A stretch of 7,382 bases of DNA, from contig JALUYN010000591.1 of the NCBI GenBank assembly GCA_027012915.1, positions 1-7,382 on the forward strand, read 5' to 3'. This document shows, piece by piece, positions 1 through 5,515 of this stretch. The position numbers and the translations under genes are program-made. A model generated the notes under the pieces. The model searched no databases. It was not told the origin of the DNA and saw nothing but the letters and a program-made list of their open reading frames with translations. This DNA comes from Cellvibrionaceae bacterium. GTDB lineage: Bacteria; Pseudomonadota; Gammaproteobacteria; Pseudomonadales; Cellvibrionaceae. Positions within the stretch are counted from its first letter, which is position 1. The number at the start of each line of letters is the position of its first letter.

Positions 1-129
1 GTCTTCGAGGGTTTCCTGAATCTCAGACAGCTCTTTGGAGAGACGAAAATCGCGGCTCAAGGCTCTGCCCTTGCGTGCGATTGGTCTGGGTGTGTTTCTG
101 CGAATTTTTATTGGTTTCGTGTTGCTCAT
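1..129 (-). CDS. Start of an unidentified basic protein (partial, runs off the left end)
   Basis: An open frame of 43 codons begins at ATG (129-127) and is still open at the window edge. The start has a good Shine-Dalgarno, AGGAG, about seven bases upstream. The peptide begins MSNTKPIKIRRN and continues through a very basic stretch (about residues 5-30, many Arg and Lys) into a charged, probably helical segment ending ELSEIQETLED. It overlaps the last 107 bases of the upstream 109-aa gene in a different frame; that gene's tail reads like low-complexity out-of-frame sequence here, whereas this frame has a proper ribosome site and protein-like composition. I do not recognise the family. It is the last visible gene of the leftward early operon. 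An integrase is often found close to a PrtN-family gene in such prophages, but nothing visible shows this is one. Confidence 0.55.
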   Translation of the reverse strand, partial: MSNTKPIKIRRNTPRPIARKGRALSRDFRLSKELSEIQETLED

Positions 130-352
130 TGGTGCGCTCCTGCTTTTCGGGTATCCCTAAGATGGTTCTCATTAGTTTGCTGTGCTCATCCAGAAGAAGG
201 CGGGTGCCGGTTGGTTCTGGATTGCCGCTTTCAATGGTGTCGTCGAGCAGTTCCTGCAGTTCCTGGGCGGCGGCGATAGACCACTGTTCCAGTTGCGCAA
301 AAAGTTCTCTGAGCCCGCTGAGTTCTTGTTTAAGTGCTTCGGTCTGCATCAC
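23..352 (-). CDS. Hypothetical phage protein, 109 aa
   Basis: I do not recognise a family. The first 40 residues (ALKQELSGLRELFAQLEQW and on) are amphipathic and leucine-rich, likely a helix or coiled coil; residues 41-75 are mixed; from about residue 75 the protein is hydrophilic, rich in Thr, Asn, Gln and His, exactly where it overlaps the next gene, which starts at 129. The start could be GTG at 352 or the adjacent ATG at 349; a G-rich ribosome site (GGGGGA) sits 7 bases before the GTG and 10 before the ATG, so they cannot be separated. It follows the PrtN-family gene closely (25-base gap) in the same direction and is probably co-transcribed. The downstream overlap suggests either real overlapping genes or a lost stop codon near residue 74. 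Confidence 0.6.
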   Translation of the reverse strand: MMQTEALKQELSGLRELFAQLEQWSIAAAQELQELLDDTIESGNPEPTGTRLLLDEHSKLMRTILGIPEKQERTNEQHETNKNSQKHTQTNRTQGQSLEPRFSSLQRAV

Positions 353-376
353 GTCATATCCCCCAATGGTGCCTTT

Positions 377-637
377 TTAGGCTGCGTGTGAATTCATGCG
401 CTTCCAGTCTTTCCGCGCTTGCTCAAGTTTTTGGTCCAGAAAATTGGCCAGTTCTTTTGCATCGATCAGCCAGCCGCTGCGGGTAGAACCACAACGAAAC
501 ACCGGTACCGGCAAGTTCTGTGTGGTCGCCTTGCGGCATGCTTCTTTGTAGGCCAGACCGAAGTACTTCTCGCAGCAGTCTTTCAGCGGGATCTGTGCGG
601 TTTCAAATTCAGCCATCAATGCAAAGTAAGTGTTCAT
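377..637 (-). CDS. PrtN-family (pyocin activator-like) DNA-binding protein
   Basis: The 86-aa protein matches the PrtN pyocin-activator family along its whole length. The N-terminus MNTYFALMAEFETAQIPL, then CCEKYFGL (residues 21-28), a lysine/arginine-rich helix, the strand NLPVPVFRCG (41-50), SGWLIDAKELANFLD (54-68) and a basic C-terminal helix ending near KDWKRMN follow the family pattern of a small winged-helix/excisionase-like fold. In Pseudomonas aeruginosa PrtN activates pyocin genes by binding upstream P-boxes; stand-alone relatives in prophages commonly lie near the integrase and may act as excisionase-like or regulatory proteins. That role here is inference. The ATG start has only a moderate ribosome site (AGGCGA). 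Its leader contains a strong intrinsic terminator that ends about 13 bases before the start codon, leaving no room for a promoter after it, so expression should need read-through or antitermination. Confidence 0.82.
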   Translation of the reverse strand: MNTYFALMAEFETAQIPLKDCCEKYFGLAYKEACRKATTQNLPVPVFRCGSTRSGWLIDAKELANFLDQKLEQARKDWKRMNSHAA

Positions 638-649
638 GTCGTCGCCTGT

Positions 650-675
650 TAAAAAGCCCCGCCGCGAGGGCGGGG
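650..675 (-). terminator. Intrinsic terminator between the 67-aa gene and the PrtN-family gene
   Basis: Read on the minus strand, a perfect 7-bp GC stem (CCCCGCC / GGCGGGG) with a 5-base loop (CTCGC) is followed by C and then TTTTT. The plus-strand reading lacks a T tract, so it works leftward only. It should stop transcription from the luxR-like operon after the 67-aa gene. Confidence 0.85.
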
Positions 676-706
676 AAGTAAGGTTTAGATGCGGTCTTTC
701 CCGCCG

Positions 707-910
707 TCAGTGCGTGTTCAAAAAATGCAGCTCGCATTCGTCCATTGCTGCTTCCGGAGTTTTAAAAACTCCGAGAGATTCGGCGGGTTCGGTCCGGCCG
801 TTTGCAGGTGTCCAAGCTGTGTAAACCGGCTTGCTCTGTACCAGGCATTTGCTCACTCGGTACCGCTCTTTGCTCTGGAGGTACCACTTGCCCATTTGCT
901 CCCAGTCCAT
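707..910 (-). CDS. Hypothetical small phage protein, 67 aa
   Basis: The frame opens with ATG at 910 and encodes MDWEQMGKWYLQSKERYRVS and on, an aromatic and charged peptide with a plausible small alpha/beta pattern (KWYLQSKERYRVSKCLVQ; KPVYTAW; SLGVFKTPEAAMDECELHF). A weak ribosome site (GAGAG) lies about 9 bases upstream. Its first 149 bases overlap the tail of the KilAC-like frame. The composition here looks far more protein-like than the same DNA read in the KilAC frame (Pro/Arg/Thr-rich, no pattern), so I take this as a genuine gene. The frame stays open upstream of the ATG to a TAA but has no other usable start there. No family recognised. The intrinsic terminator at 650-675 lies just downstream, making this the last gene of that transcript segment. 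Confidence 0.55.
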   Translation of the reverse strand: MDWEQMGKWYLQSKERYRVSKCLVQSKPVYTAWTPANGRTEPAESLGVFKTPEAAMDECELHFLNTH

Positions 911-1166
911 CCAGTAGCTCTCGTATGAATACCAAACCGGCTGGCGTTACCAATGGCTTTAGGTGCGCGTGACGAACGGGGCCAGTGGTGAATTCGGTTA
1001 GCTTGGTTTTGAAGTAACCCAGCTGCAGATACTGCAGGCGGGGCGTGTTTTTCAGGGGCTCTTTGCTGTGCAGTACGCCTGATTTGCGCAGGATGCGAAA
1101 GAGCACGTTGGGCCCTATTTTCAGTAGCTTGGCGGCTTCTTGCACGGTAATGGCGTGGTTACTCAT
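762..1166 (-). CDS. KilAC-like (antirepressor C-terminal domain) phage protein
   Basis: Residues 6-86 resemble the KilAC domain, the C-terminal DNA-binding part of phage antirepressors: ITVQEAAKLLKIGPNVLFRILRKSGVL (helix-turn-helix-like), a short variable loop, LQYLQLGYF, and the terminal motif LVTPAGLVFIRELLD. No BRO-N or Ant N-terminal domain is present, so this is a stand-alone KilAC protein, a form seen in Pseudomonas-type phages. Family members usually stop soon after the ELLD motif. Here the frame runs 48 residues further in Pro/Arg/Glu-rich sequence that overlaps the next gene out of frame, so the tail is probably non-native (lost stop or frameshift near 905-911). The start overlaps the stop of the upstream gene (ATGA) and has GAGGT a few bases upstream, implying coupled translation. 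Its likely role is early gene regulation; an antirepressor role against the prophage repressor is only a hypothesis. Confidence 0.7.
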   Translation of the reverse strand: MSNHAITVQEAAKLLKIGPNVLFRILRKSGVLHSKEPLKNTPRLQYLQLGYFKTKLTEFTTGPVRHAHLKPLVTPAGLVFIRELLDGLGANGQVVPPEQRAVPSEQMPGTEQAGLHSLDTCKRPDRTRRISRSF

Positions 1167-1672
1167 TGCTGCACCTCAAGATCCACTTCCAGCATGAATA
1201 GGATGCAGCAGGCGGCGTGCGCTAAGTGGTGCTTCCCGCTTTCTGGGTCGCACTTCTCGCCGCGTAGCCAAGCGACCACGTGGCGGAATAGGGCGGCGGT
1301 GTAACGGCGCTTTGCGTCCGGTACGTGGCGCCAATTGTCGCGGCTGTATTTGACCGCACCGTAGGTTAAAACCTCCGCCACCTCCGTTTGGGCGAGCCAT
1401 GGGGTGAGGTCCCACTGGGTTTTGTCGGTGTCGAATTTCTGGCCGGCTTCTGGCTCTTGAATGGAGCTGCTCTCATCGGTGTCGCCGTAGAAAGCGATCT
1501 CGTCAGCCGGGTTCATTTCATCCATATCAATCGGTGGCGTTTTCTCTTTCCACTCTTCAAGAGTTTCGCCGCTGACTAGATCGTGACCGCACTTTTCACA
1601 GGCGTAGAAGTGCATACCGTCGATGGTTAGCGAATCAATTTCTTGTTTATGCTTGCAGTTACGACAGATCAC
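1163..1672 (-). CDS. Zinc-ribbon + DUF5664 (dATP/dGTP diphosphohydrolase N-terminal domain) protein
   Basis: The protein has two parts. Residues 1-30 form a zinc ribbon with CxxC pairs at Cys3/Cys6 and Cys25/Cys28. After an acidic linker (about 45-76), residues 78-163 match the DUF5664 / dATP-dGTP diphosphohydrolase N-terminal family: KFDTDKTQWDLTPW (79-92), YGAVKYSRDNWR (104-115), then FRHVVAWLRGE and GKHHLAHAACCILFMLE with His and acidic residues typical of all-alpha MazG-like NTP pyrophosphohydrolases. Some phages that replace adenine with diaminopurine carry dATP/dGTP pyrophosphohydrolases (DUF550), but no DUF550 domain or PurZ is visible in this window, so general nucleotide-pool control is the safer guess. 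The start is GTG at 1672, overlapping the upstream stop (GTGA); the G8 run 9 bases upstream may serve as a poor ribosome site. The stop overlaps the next ATG. Confidence 0.75.
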   Translation of the reverse strand: MICRNCKHKQEIDSLTIDGMHFYACEKCGHDLVSGETLEEWKEKTPPIDMDEMNPADEIAFYGDTDESSSIQEPEAGQKFDTDKTQWDLTPWLAQTEVAEVLTYGAVKYSRDNWRHVPDAKRRYTAALFRHVVAWLRGEKCDPESGKHHLAHAACCILFMLEVDLEVQQ

Positions 1673-1854
1673 GCAGCATCGCCCCCCCCGAGTGGTGGCT
1701 GGCTGCTTGACGCTGCCTGGTGTGGCTGCCGCGCTTTTGGCATAACCAATACCGGGTTGTGACCGCCAATGACAACTAGGCCGCCAGTGCGGCGCTGTAG
1801 CGCTTCAATGCGCTCTGGCTTTGCTGTGACAGTTGGATGAATGTGAATGGTCAT
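1669..1854 (-). CDS. Hypothetical phage protein, 61 aa
   Basis: A short protein linked by 4-base overlaps on both sides (ATGA with the LuxR-like gene, GTGA with the zinc-ribbon gene), with GAGGAA as ribosome site, so it is very likely translated. The N-terminal half, MTIHIHPTVTAKPERIEAL followed by a small beta-like segment GGLVVIGGHNPVLVMPK (24-40), resembles short proteins often annotated as hypothetical in Pseudomonas-type phages; I know of no function. The C-terminus (SSSQPPLGGGDAA) is low-complexity and is encoded partly by a run of eight G residues (1682-1689 on the plus strand as C8), a spot prone to slippage or sequencing error, so the true C-terminus could differ. Confidence 0.6.
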   Translation of the reverse strand: MTIHIHPTVTAKPERIEALQRRTGGLVVIGGHNPVLVMPKARQPHQAASSSQPPLGGGDAA

Positions 1855-2177
1855 ACCAGTTCCTCTCGTCTGCTGGTGCGTTGAATTCTCACGATGCGGC
1901 CCGTCTGGCGCAGGCGATATCGAATTCTCATTAGTTCGTCATCGCCCAATCCGCACCCCATCAGCACGGCGGCTAGCAGTACTAGATGAATCAGGCCCTG
2001 GTGCATCGCTTTGGCAATCGCCTCACGAGTATTCAGGGCGTGTAGCTTGAACATGCACTCCCGTAGCAGGTTGGCCACGTTCTTGCGGCTGCAGTGCATT
2101 GCCTCGGCTGTCTCCATGTAATTCAGGCCGTGTGCCTGATGGGTCAGCGCTTCCTTTTGGCGTGGTGCTAAATTCAT
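1851..2177 (-). CDS. LuxR-type helix-turn-helix phage regulator, 108 aa
   Basis: Residues 3-60 form a LuxR C-terminal HTH domain: LAPRQKEALTHQAHGLNY corresponds to the usual LTPRE..VL....G.. block, MHCSRKNVANLLRECMFKLHA contains the recognition helix, and TREAIAKAMHQGLI ends the domain. No receiver or autoinducer-binding domain precedes it. After the HTH comes a hydrophobic run (IHLVLLAAVLMGCGLG, about 62-77) and then a very basic tail rich in Arg, a layout seen in small LuxR-like proteins of Pseudomonas-type phages. I chose ATG 2177 because GGAGG lies six bases upstream; the frame extends to an ATG at 2210, but that lies inside the promoter. It is the first gene of the leftward early operon and sits directly behind two copies of the phage operator, so it should be silent in the lysogen. 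Its target is unknown. Confidence 0.75.
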   Translation of the reverse strand: MNLAPRQKEALTHQAHGLNYMETAEAMHCSRKNVANLLRECMFKLHALNTREAIAKAMHQGLIHLVLLAAVLMGCGLGDDELMRIRYRLRQTGRIVRIQRTSRREELV

Positions 2178-2196
2178 ATTTACCTCCGTGCTAAAT
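2178..2196. promoter_or_regulatory. Operator site A (OL-like), overlapping the luxR-like ribosome site
   Basis: ATTTACCTCCGTGCTAAAT is one of five 19-bp imperfect palindromes in the window (consensus ATTTASC-N5-GSTAAAT). It abuts the start codon at 2177 and contains its GGAGG ribosome site, so it lies just after the transcription start. The same sequence family recurs at the repressor/cro region, which points to the phage repressor and Cro as ligands (inference). Confidence 0.72.
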
Positions 2197-2198
2197 TT

Positions 2199-2227
2199 AT
2201 AATTAAGCATGAGGGTAAATTTGTCAA
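2199..2227 (-). promoter_or_regulatory. PL-like promoter of the leftward early operon
   Basis: On the minus strand a perfect -35 TTGACA (2227-2222) is followed after 17 bases by AATTAT (2204-2199, four of six matches to TATAAT). Transcription would start near 2192, about 15 bases before the luxR-like ATG. Operator B fills the spacer and operator A covers the start region, so repressor binding should block it. Confidence 0.7.
2202..2220. promoter_or_regulatory. Operator site B (OL-like)
   Basis: ATTAAGCATGAGGGTAAAT fits the 19-bp consensus with one arm mismatch. It lies between the -35 and -10 of the leftward promoter, centred 24 bp from site A, the same spacing as sites D and E in the repressor/cro region. 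Confidence 0.7.
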
Positions 2228-2246
2228 CAGTAATTTTCCCTTAGGT

Positions 2247-2274
2247 TTGTCTGGTGAACCCTTGCTGTTATCGT
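2247..2274 (+). promoter_or_regulatory. Possible promoter of the SNIPE-like nuclease gene
   Basis: TTGTCT (2247-2252, four of six) and TATCGT (2269-2274, four of six) are separated by 16 bases and lie 34-61 bases upstream of the ATG. They fall outside operators A and B, so the gene could be expressed in the lysogen while the divergent early operon is repressed. The match is modest. Confidence 0.4.
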
Positions 2275-2307
2275 TGTTGCTCAAACCAAAGACATAGGGA
2301 GTGTTAA

Positions 2308-3789
2308 ATGGAAGTGATAGTGGCTTTGATATTGGTGATCGTGGTTCCAGGGTTGGCTATATATCTCGGGATCCAGCTATATCAATCTCGCCGAAGCGAA
2401 ACGAAGTTGAAGGAAGATGTTCTTCGGTTGGAGGGTGATCTTGAAAACCTCAATGAAAAGGTGAAGCCGCTTTGGCAATACCAGCCCATAGAGGATGTGC
2501 AGGCAGAAGTTGAGCGGATTCGCTCTGAGGCCAAAGAGGTGCTGCGTAAAGCGAAAGATCGTGACCAGGCCTCGGAAGACAAATCGATCAGAATTGTGCG
2601 TGCCGCTGAGTCAGAGGCAGAAGGTATCGTTGCTGAAGCTCGGGAGCGGGCAGAGGATATTGCAGGTGAGGCTCTTGAAATAAAGGATAAGGCTGAAGAA
2701 TTTACCCAAACTGTTAAAGCCATGAAAAATATTATTGATGGTTATGGTGATGAATATCTGGTGCCTAACCATAGTGTGATAGATGATCTTGCCGAAGAGT
2801 ATGATCACAAGCAGGCAGGGCAAGATTTAAAGCAGGCCAGAGCGCACAGTAAATCGATGATCAAGCAGGGTTCTGCTGCCGAGTGTGATTATGCAGAGGC
2901 AAAGCGCAAAAGGATTGCGATAGATTTTGTTCTTGACGCTTTTAACGGGAAAGTTGAAGCAATCCTTTCCACTGTGAAGCACGATAATTTTGGTAAGCTC
3001 GAGCAGTCCATAAAGGATGCCTTCCACTTGGTGAATCACAACGGTGTGGCCTTTCGTAATGCCCGGATTACAGAGCTGTATTTGGCTGCTCGCTTGCGGG
3101 AGCTCAAATGGGCGGTGTCTGTTAATGAGCTAAAAATACAGGAAAGGGAAGAGCAGCGGGCGATCCGTGAGCAAATGCGGGAAGAGGAAAAGGCTCGCAA
3201 GGAAATTGAAAAGGCCATTCGCGAAGCAGAGAAAGAGGAAAAGATGCTGCAGAAGGCGATGGAAAAAGCCAAAAAAGAGTTGGCAGCAGCCAATGATGAG
3301 GAGCGAGCTAAGTTTGAGCAGCAGCTGGCGGAGCTGGCAGGCAAGCTGGATGAGGCTGAGGCCAAAAATCAGAGAGCTTTGTCTATGGCTCAGCAGACAA
3401 GGCGTGGTCATGTGTATGTTATTTCTAATGAGGGGTCATTTGGTGAGGATGTATTCAAGATCGGCATGACTCGTCGATTGGAGCCAATGGATCGTGTTAA
3501 AGAGTTGGGTGATGCCAGTGTGCCTTTCCCGTTTGATGTTCATGCCATTATTAATTGTGAAGATGCTCCGGCTTTGGAAAATGAATTACATCGCCGATTT
3601 GATTATGCGCGACTCAACAAGGTTAATCTCCGGAAGGAGTACTTCGGTGTGACTCTGGCTGAGATTCGTCAGGTTGTTGAAGAGAGAGATTTTGAAATTC
3701 ATTGGACTATGAAGGCTGAGGCCAAGGAATATCGTGAGTCCAAGGCAATGAATAACCAGGCGGAAAAAGGGCAGTTGGAACTGGCTTAA
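2308..3789 (+). CDS. SNIPE-like membrane-anchored DUF4041 + GIY-YIG (T5orf172/MUG113) nuclease
   Basis: The 493-aa protein has, in order: an N-terminal membrane anchor (about residues 3-25, VIVALILVIVVPGLAIYLGI, followed by RR so the body should be cytoplasmic); charged coiled coil (28-130); a DUF4041-type middle region (about 140-270); a second long Lys/Glu/Arg coiled coil (275-365); and a C-terminal GIY-YIG-superfamily domain of the T5orf172/MUG113 type (366-460). In that domain GHVYVI (367-372) and FKIGMT (383-388) take the GIY and YIG places, Arg396 sits in MDRVKEL, and Glu424 in ALENELHRRF is the probable metal-binding glutamate; a conserved EYFGV follows. This is the architecture of SNIPE, a membrane nuclease reported to cut phage lambda DNA during injection. 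The gene has AGGGAG before its ATG, runs opposite to its neighbours, and is AT-richer than the early operon, as expected of a prophage cargo gene. Defence activity is inferred, not shown. Confidence 0.85.
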   Translation: MEVIVALILVIVVPGLAIYLGIQLYQSRRSETKLKEDVLRLEGDLENLNEKVKPLWQYQPIEDVQAEVERIRSEAKEVLRKAKDRDQASEDKSIRIVRAAESEAEGIVAEARERAEDIAGEALEIKDKAEEFTQTVKAMKNIIDGYGDEYLVPNHSVIDDLAEEYDHKQAGQDLKQARAHSKSMIKQGSAAECDYAEAKRKRIAIDFVLDAFNGKVEAILSTVKHDNFGKLEQSIKDAFHLVNHNGVAFRNARITELYLAARLRELKWAVSVNELKIQEREEQRAIREQMREEEKARKEIEKAIREAEKEEKMLQKAMEKAKKELAAANDEERAKFEQQLAELAGKLDEAEAKNQRALSMAQQTRRGHVYVISNEGSFGEDVFKIGMTRRLEPMDRVKELGDASVPFPFDVHAIINCEDAPALENELHRRFDYARLNKVNLRKEYFGVTLAEIRQVVEERDFEIHWTMKAEAKEYRESKAMNNQAEKGQLELA

Positions 3790-3807
3790 GAGTTACTGCA
3801 TAAAAGA

Positions 3808-3832
3808 GAAGGGCGCCAGTGGCGCCCTTTTT
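3808..3832. terminator. Bidirectional intrinsic terminator between convergent genes
   Basis: AGGGCGCC (3810-3817) and GGCGCCCT (3821-3828) form a perfect 8-bp stem with a 3-base loop, followed on the plus strand by TTTT. On the minus strand the hairpin is followed by TTCTCTTTTA. It ends the nuclease gene, whose stop is 20 bases away, and its plus-strand T tract overlaps the stop codon of the convergent DUF3037-like gene. Confidence 0.85.
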
Positions 3833-4706
3833 ACTGGGTGTCGTGAGCCCAGCGTTCTATATCTTCGGCCAATAATTCTGGCTCATGCTCCATAAAGAAA
3901 TTAACCCCGCTGGCCTTGAGCTTGTGGCTCATTACATCCAGCTTTTCATCGATCTGGTTCAATTCTTTGGGCGATATCTTGGATGTATTTTCTGGCCGCT
4001 GTAAGAAAATAGCCTGACCGGGCTTTTTACTGTAATGAGATGCAGCATTAATATCCATGACGCCATGGGTTAGATTTCTCTCAACGCTGCTCCAGTTTGC
4101 GTACCAGCCGCTGACGACAGATCCGACAGCGCTTCCCGTTACAAGAGGGACATCCAGCTGAATGGTTCGATTGCTTTCTGTTTCGAGCTGTAGTGACTTT
4201 TCCTGATTCAATACCCAGTCGGCATCGACGCCCATCTTGTTTTTTAAGATATCAAAAACGATTTTCCGGACGTCGGCATTGTTAATGTGTTTAAACTTTT
4301 CTTCTTTAGGTGCAATGTCGCAGCAATTATCCAGAGTAATTGTCTCGTCCCATAGCAAGCCTATTGGATCATCCATTAGATCAGCTTGAATACTACTGGG
4401 TTGGGTGATTCTTAAAGATGGCGTAGGTAAAATAATGTCGGATAGGGTGGCTGACCTCGTTTGAAGGGCAGTGCTGGTAATATTCAGCATTTCCTTAATA
4501 AGGTCTTCATTGAAATCTGCACCCAAAAGACATTCTAATCCAGAGAAATCCTGAACGAACCGGCTTTGTATGTTGCCATCGACATTGCGGAACAGAACAC
4601 CAACATTCAAGTACTCTGGGGACAGTTCGCCAATTTTTAGTTGAATATTGGCCCACTCAGAAAACCTGACATTTGATTCGTCATTTAAAAGGGGTTGAAG
4701 GTTCAT
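3831..4706 (-). CDS. DUF3037-like protein, partner of the HipA-like kinase
   Basis: A 291-aa soluble protein. Residues about 17-63 (EWANIQLKIGELSPEYLNVGVLFRN then SRFVQDF) resemble the opening of DUF3037, a family typified by an NVGV motif and usually encoded next to a HipA-like kinase; the rest I cannot assign. No signal peptide or membrane segment is seen. The ATG overlaps the kinase stop codon (ATGA, 4 bases), so the two are translationally coupled, which strongly suggests that they act as a complex or a toxin/modulator pair. It ends the repressor-led operon; its stop codon touches the shared terminator. The family has no established function that I know of. The position third in the repressor operon is that of rexB in phage lambda, but there is no similarity to RexB. 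Composition is AT-rich relative to the left operon. Confidence 0.65.
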   Translation of the reverse strand: MNLQPLLNDESNVRFSEWANIQLKIGELSPEYLNVGVLFRNVDGNIQSRFVQDFSGLECLLGADFNEDLIKEMLNITSTALQTRSATLSDIILPTPSLRITQPSSIQADLMDDPIGLLWDETITLDNCCDIAPKEEKFKHINNADVRKIVFDILKNKMGVDADWVLNQEKSLQLETESNRTIQLDVPLVTGSAVGSVVSGWYANWSSVERNLTHGVMDINAASHYSKKPGQAIFLQRPENTSKISPKELNQIDEKLDVMSHKLKASGVNFFMEHEPELLAEDIERWAHDTQ

Positions 4707-5512
4707 ACCATAGCCAATTTATCAGTAAGCCAGTTTTCAGATGCTCTATGCTTTAAGAAAGCGTTCAGGCGTTGTTGGGTTGTAGTATCAAGGCCAAAAT
4801 TGCGCATCCATGACTGTATATCATTATAGCCTCTATTGAGCGCTTCTTCGTGATCATTTGCAGCGTGAACCATAGCCGATTGCAGCTTAATTTGATCGCT
4901 AGTGCTGAGCCTTGCGCCAACATACTCCGTGAGCTTATTCGTGACCTGGGTATCTGGGTGAGGTAGGTGAGCGGGGAGTAGGGCAAGGCCATGATCTATG
5001 ATGGCCATTACTTTTTTGCTGAGTTTAATTATATTACCAGCATTTCTGTCTGTGTTCGCAACCAGTTCGTCAAAAGCGGCCCATTCAGAGAACATTTTTG
5101 GGTTTAGCTTAAATGTTTCTTTGAGAGCGTTGATCATATAGTCATCAAGCTTATAGATCGCTTTAATTGATTTGCTATCCAGAGACTCTGTACACCACGC
5201 AAGAGCCAGATCCTGGGTTTGGTATTGGTCAGGAATCGGTATACCGGAGTGTCTGAGCATTTGCAGAGGAATAGTGATTATTGCTGCTCTTCGTGGCTGT
5301 CTGATCGAAAGATGGTTGGCTAATATGTAGCAGATGACTTCTGCCAAAAGTTGATATTCGTTTTTTGGGCAGAATTTTACATAGGAAAGGCTGGGACGCT
5401 TTCCTTTATCGTATTGAATTAACGCTGTGTGAGTGTCGTTGATGCCTTGAATATTGTGCTCATATGCTTGGCTGGCAATATAGTTCCCTGCACGCAGTAG
5501 CTGTACTGACAA
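4703..5512 (-). CDS. HipA-like protein kinase
   Basis: The 269-aa protein is a compact HipA-like kinase (HipA_2 type) rather than full-length HipA (about 440 aa). A possible ATP-binding lysine lies in SYVKF (Lys46), followed by the helix LLAEVICYILANHL (55-68). The catalytic signature is at 147-160: FDELVANTDRNAGN, with Asp155 as catalytic base and Asn160 as metal ligand; IIDHG (171-175) takes the place of the DFG motif with Asp173. All key residues are present, so it is probably active. Translation starts at TTG 5512: AAGGAG sits seven bases upstream, across the stop of the repressor gene, which ends only three bases earlier. The HipA family phosphorylates translation factors or tRNA synthetases and is usually held by an HTH partner (HipB). 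Here the HTH partner in the operon is the phage repressor itself. The substrate is unknown. Confidence 0.82.
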   Translation of the reverse strand: MSVQLLRAGNYIASQAYEHNIQGINDTHTALIQYDKGKRPSLSYVKFCPKNEYQLLAEVICYILANHLSIRQPRRAAIITIPLQMLRHSGIPIPDQYQTQDLALAWCTESLDSKSIKAIYKLDDYMINALKETFKLNPKMFSEWAAFDELVANTDRNAGNIIKLSKKVMAIIDHGLALLPAHLPHPDTQVTNKLTEYVGARLSTSDQIKLQSAMVHAANDHEEALNRGYNDIQSWMRNFGLDTTTQQRLNAFLKHRASENWLTDKLAMV

Positions 5513-5515
5513 ATT

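Noticed and set aside
75..391. Plus-strand frames over the 109-aa gene
   Set aside because: Ser/Cys-rich shadow translations with no ribosome site; the minus strand carries the gene and fits the operon direction.
419..928. Plus-strand frames opposite the PrtN-family, 67-aa and KilAC-like genes
   Set aside because: Antisense shadows; the recognised PrtN and KilAC families are on the minus strand.
1176..1415. Alternative minus-strand frame inside the DUF5664 gene
   Set aside because: Pro/Arg-rich out-of-frame reading of a recognised domain.
2161..2175. Sixth operator (GTGCTAAATT at 2165-2174)
   Set aside because: Only one half-site matches; the other arm is unrelated and it lies within the luxR-like coding start.
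2178..2210. Upstream ATG at 2210 as start of the LuxR-like gene
   Set aside because: It lies in the promoter spacer, upstream of the expected transcript start, and lacks a ribosome site, whereas ATG 2177 has GGAGG at ideal spacing.
2382..3411. Minus-strand frames opposite the SNIPE-like gene
   Set aside because: Ser- or Leu/Phe-rich antisense of Lys/Glu-rich coiled coil; no ribosome sites or family features.
3167..3469. Second plus-strand frame within the coiled coil of the nuclease
   Set aside because: Lys/Arg/Trp-rich frame-shadow of the repetitive coiled-coil codons; the nuclease frame is continuous with intact domains.
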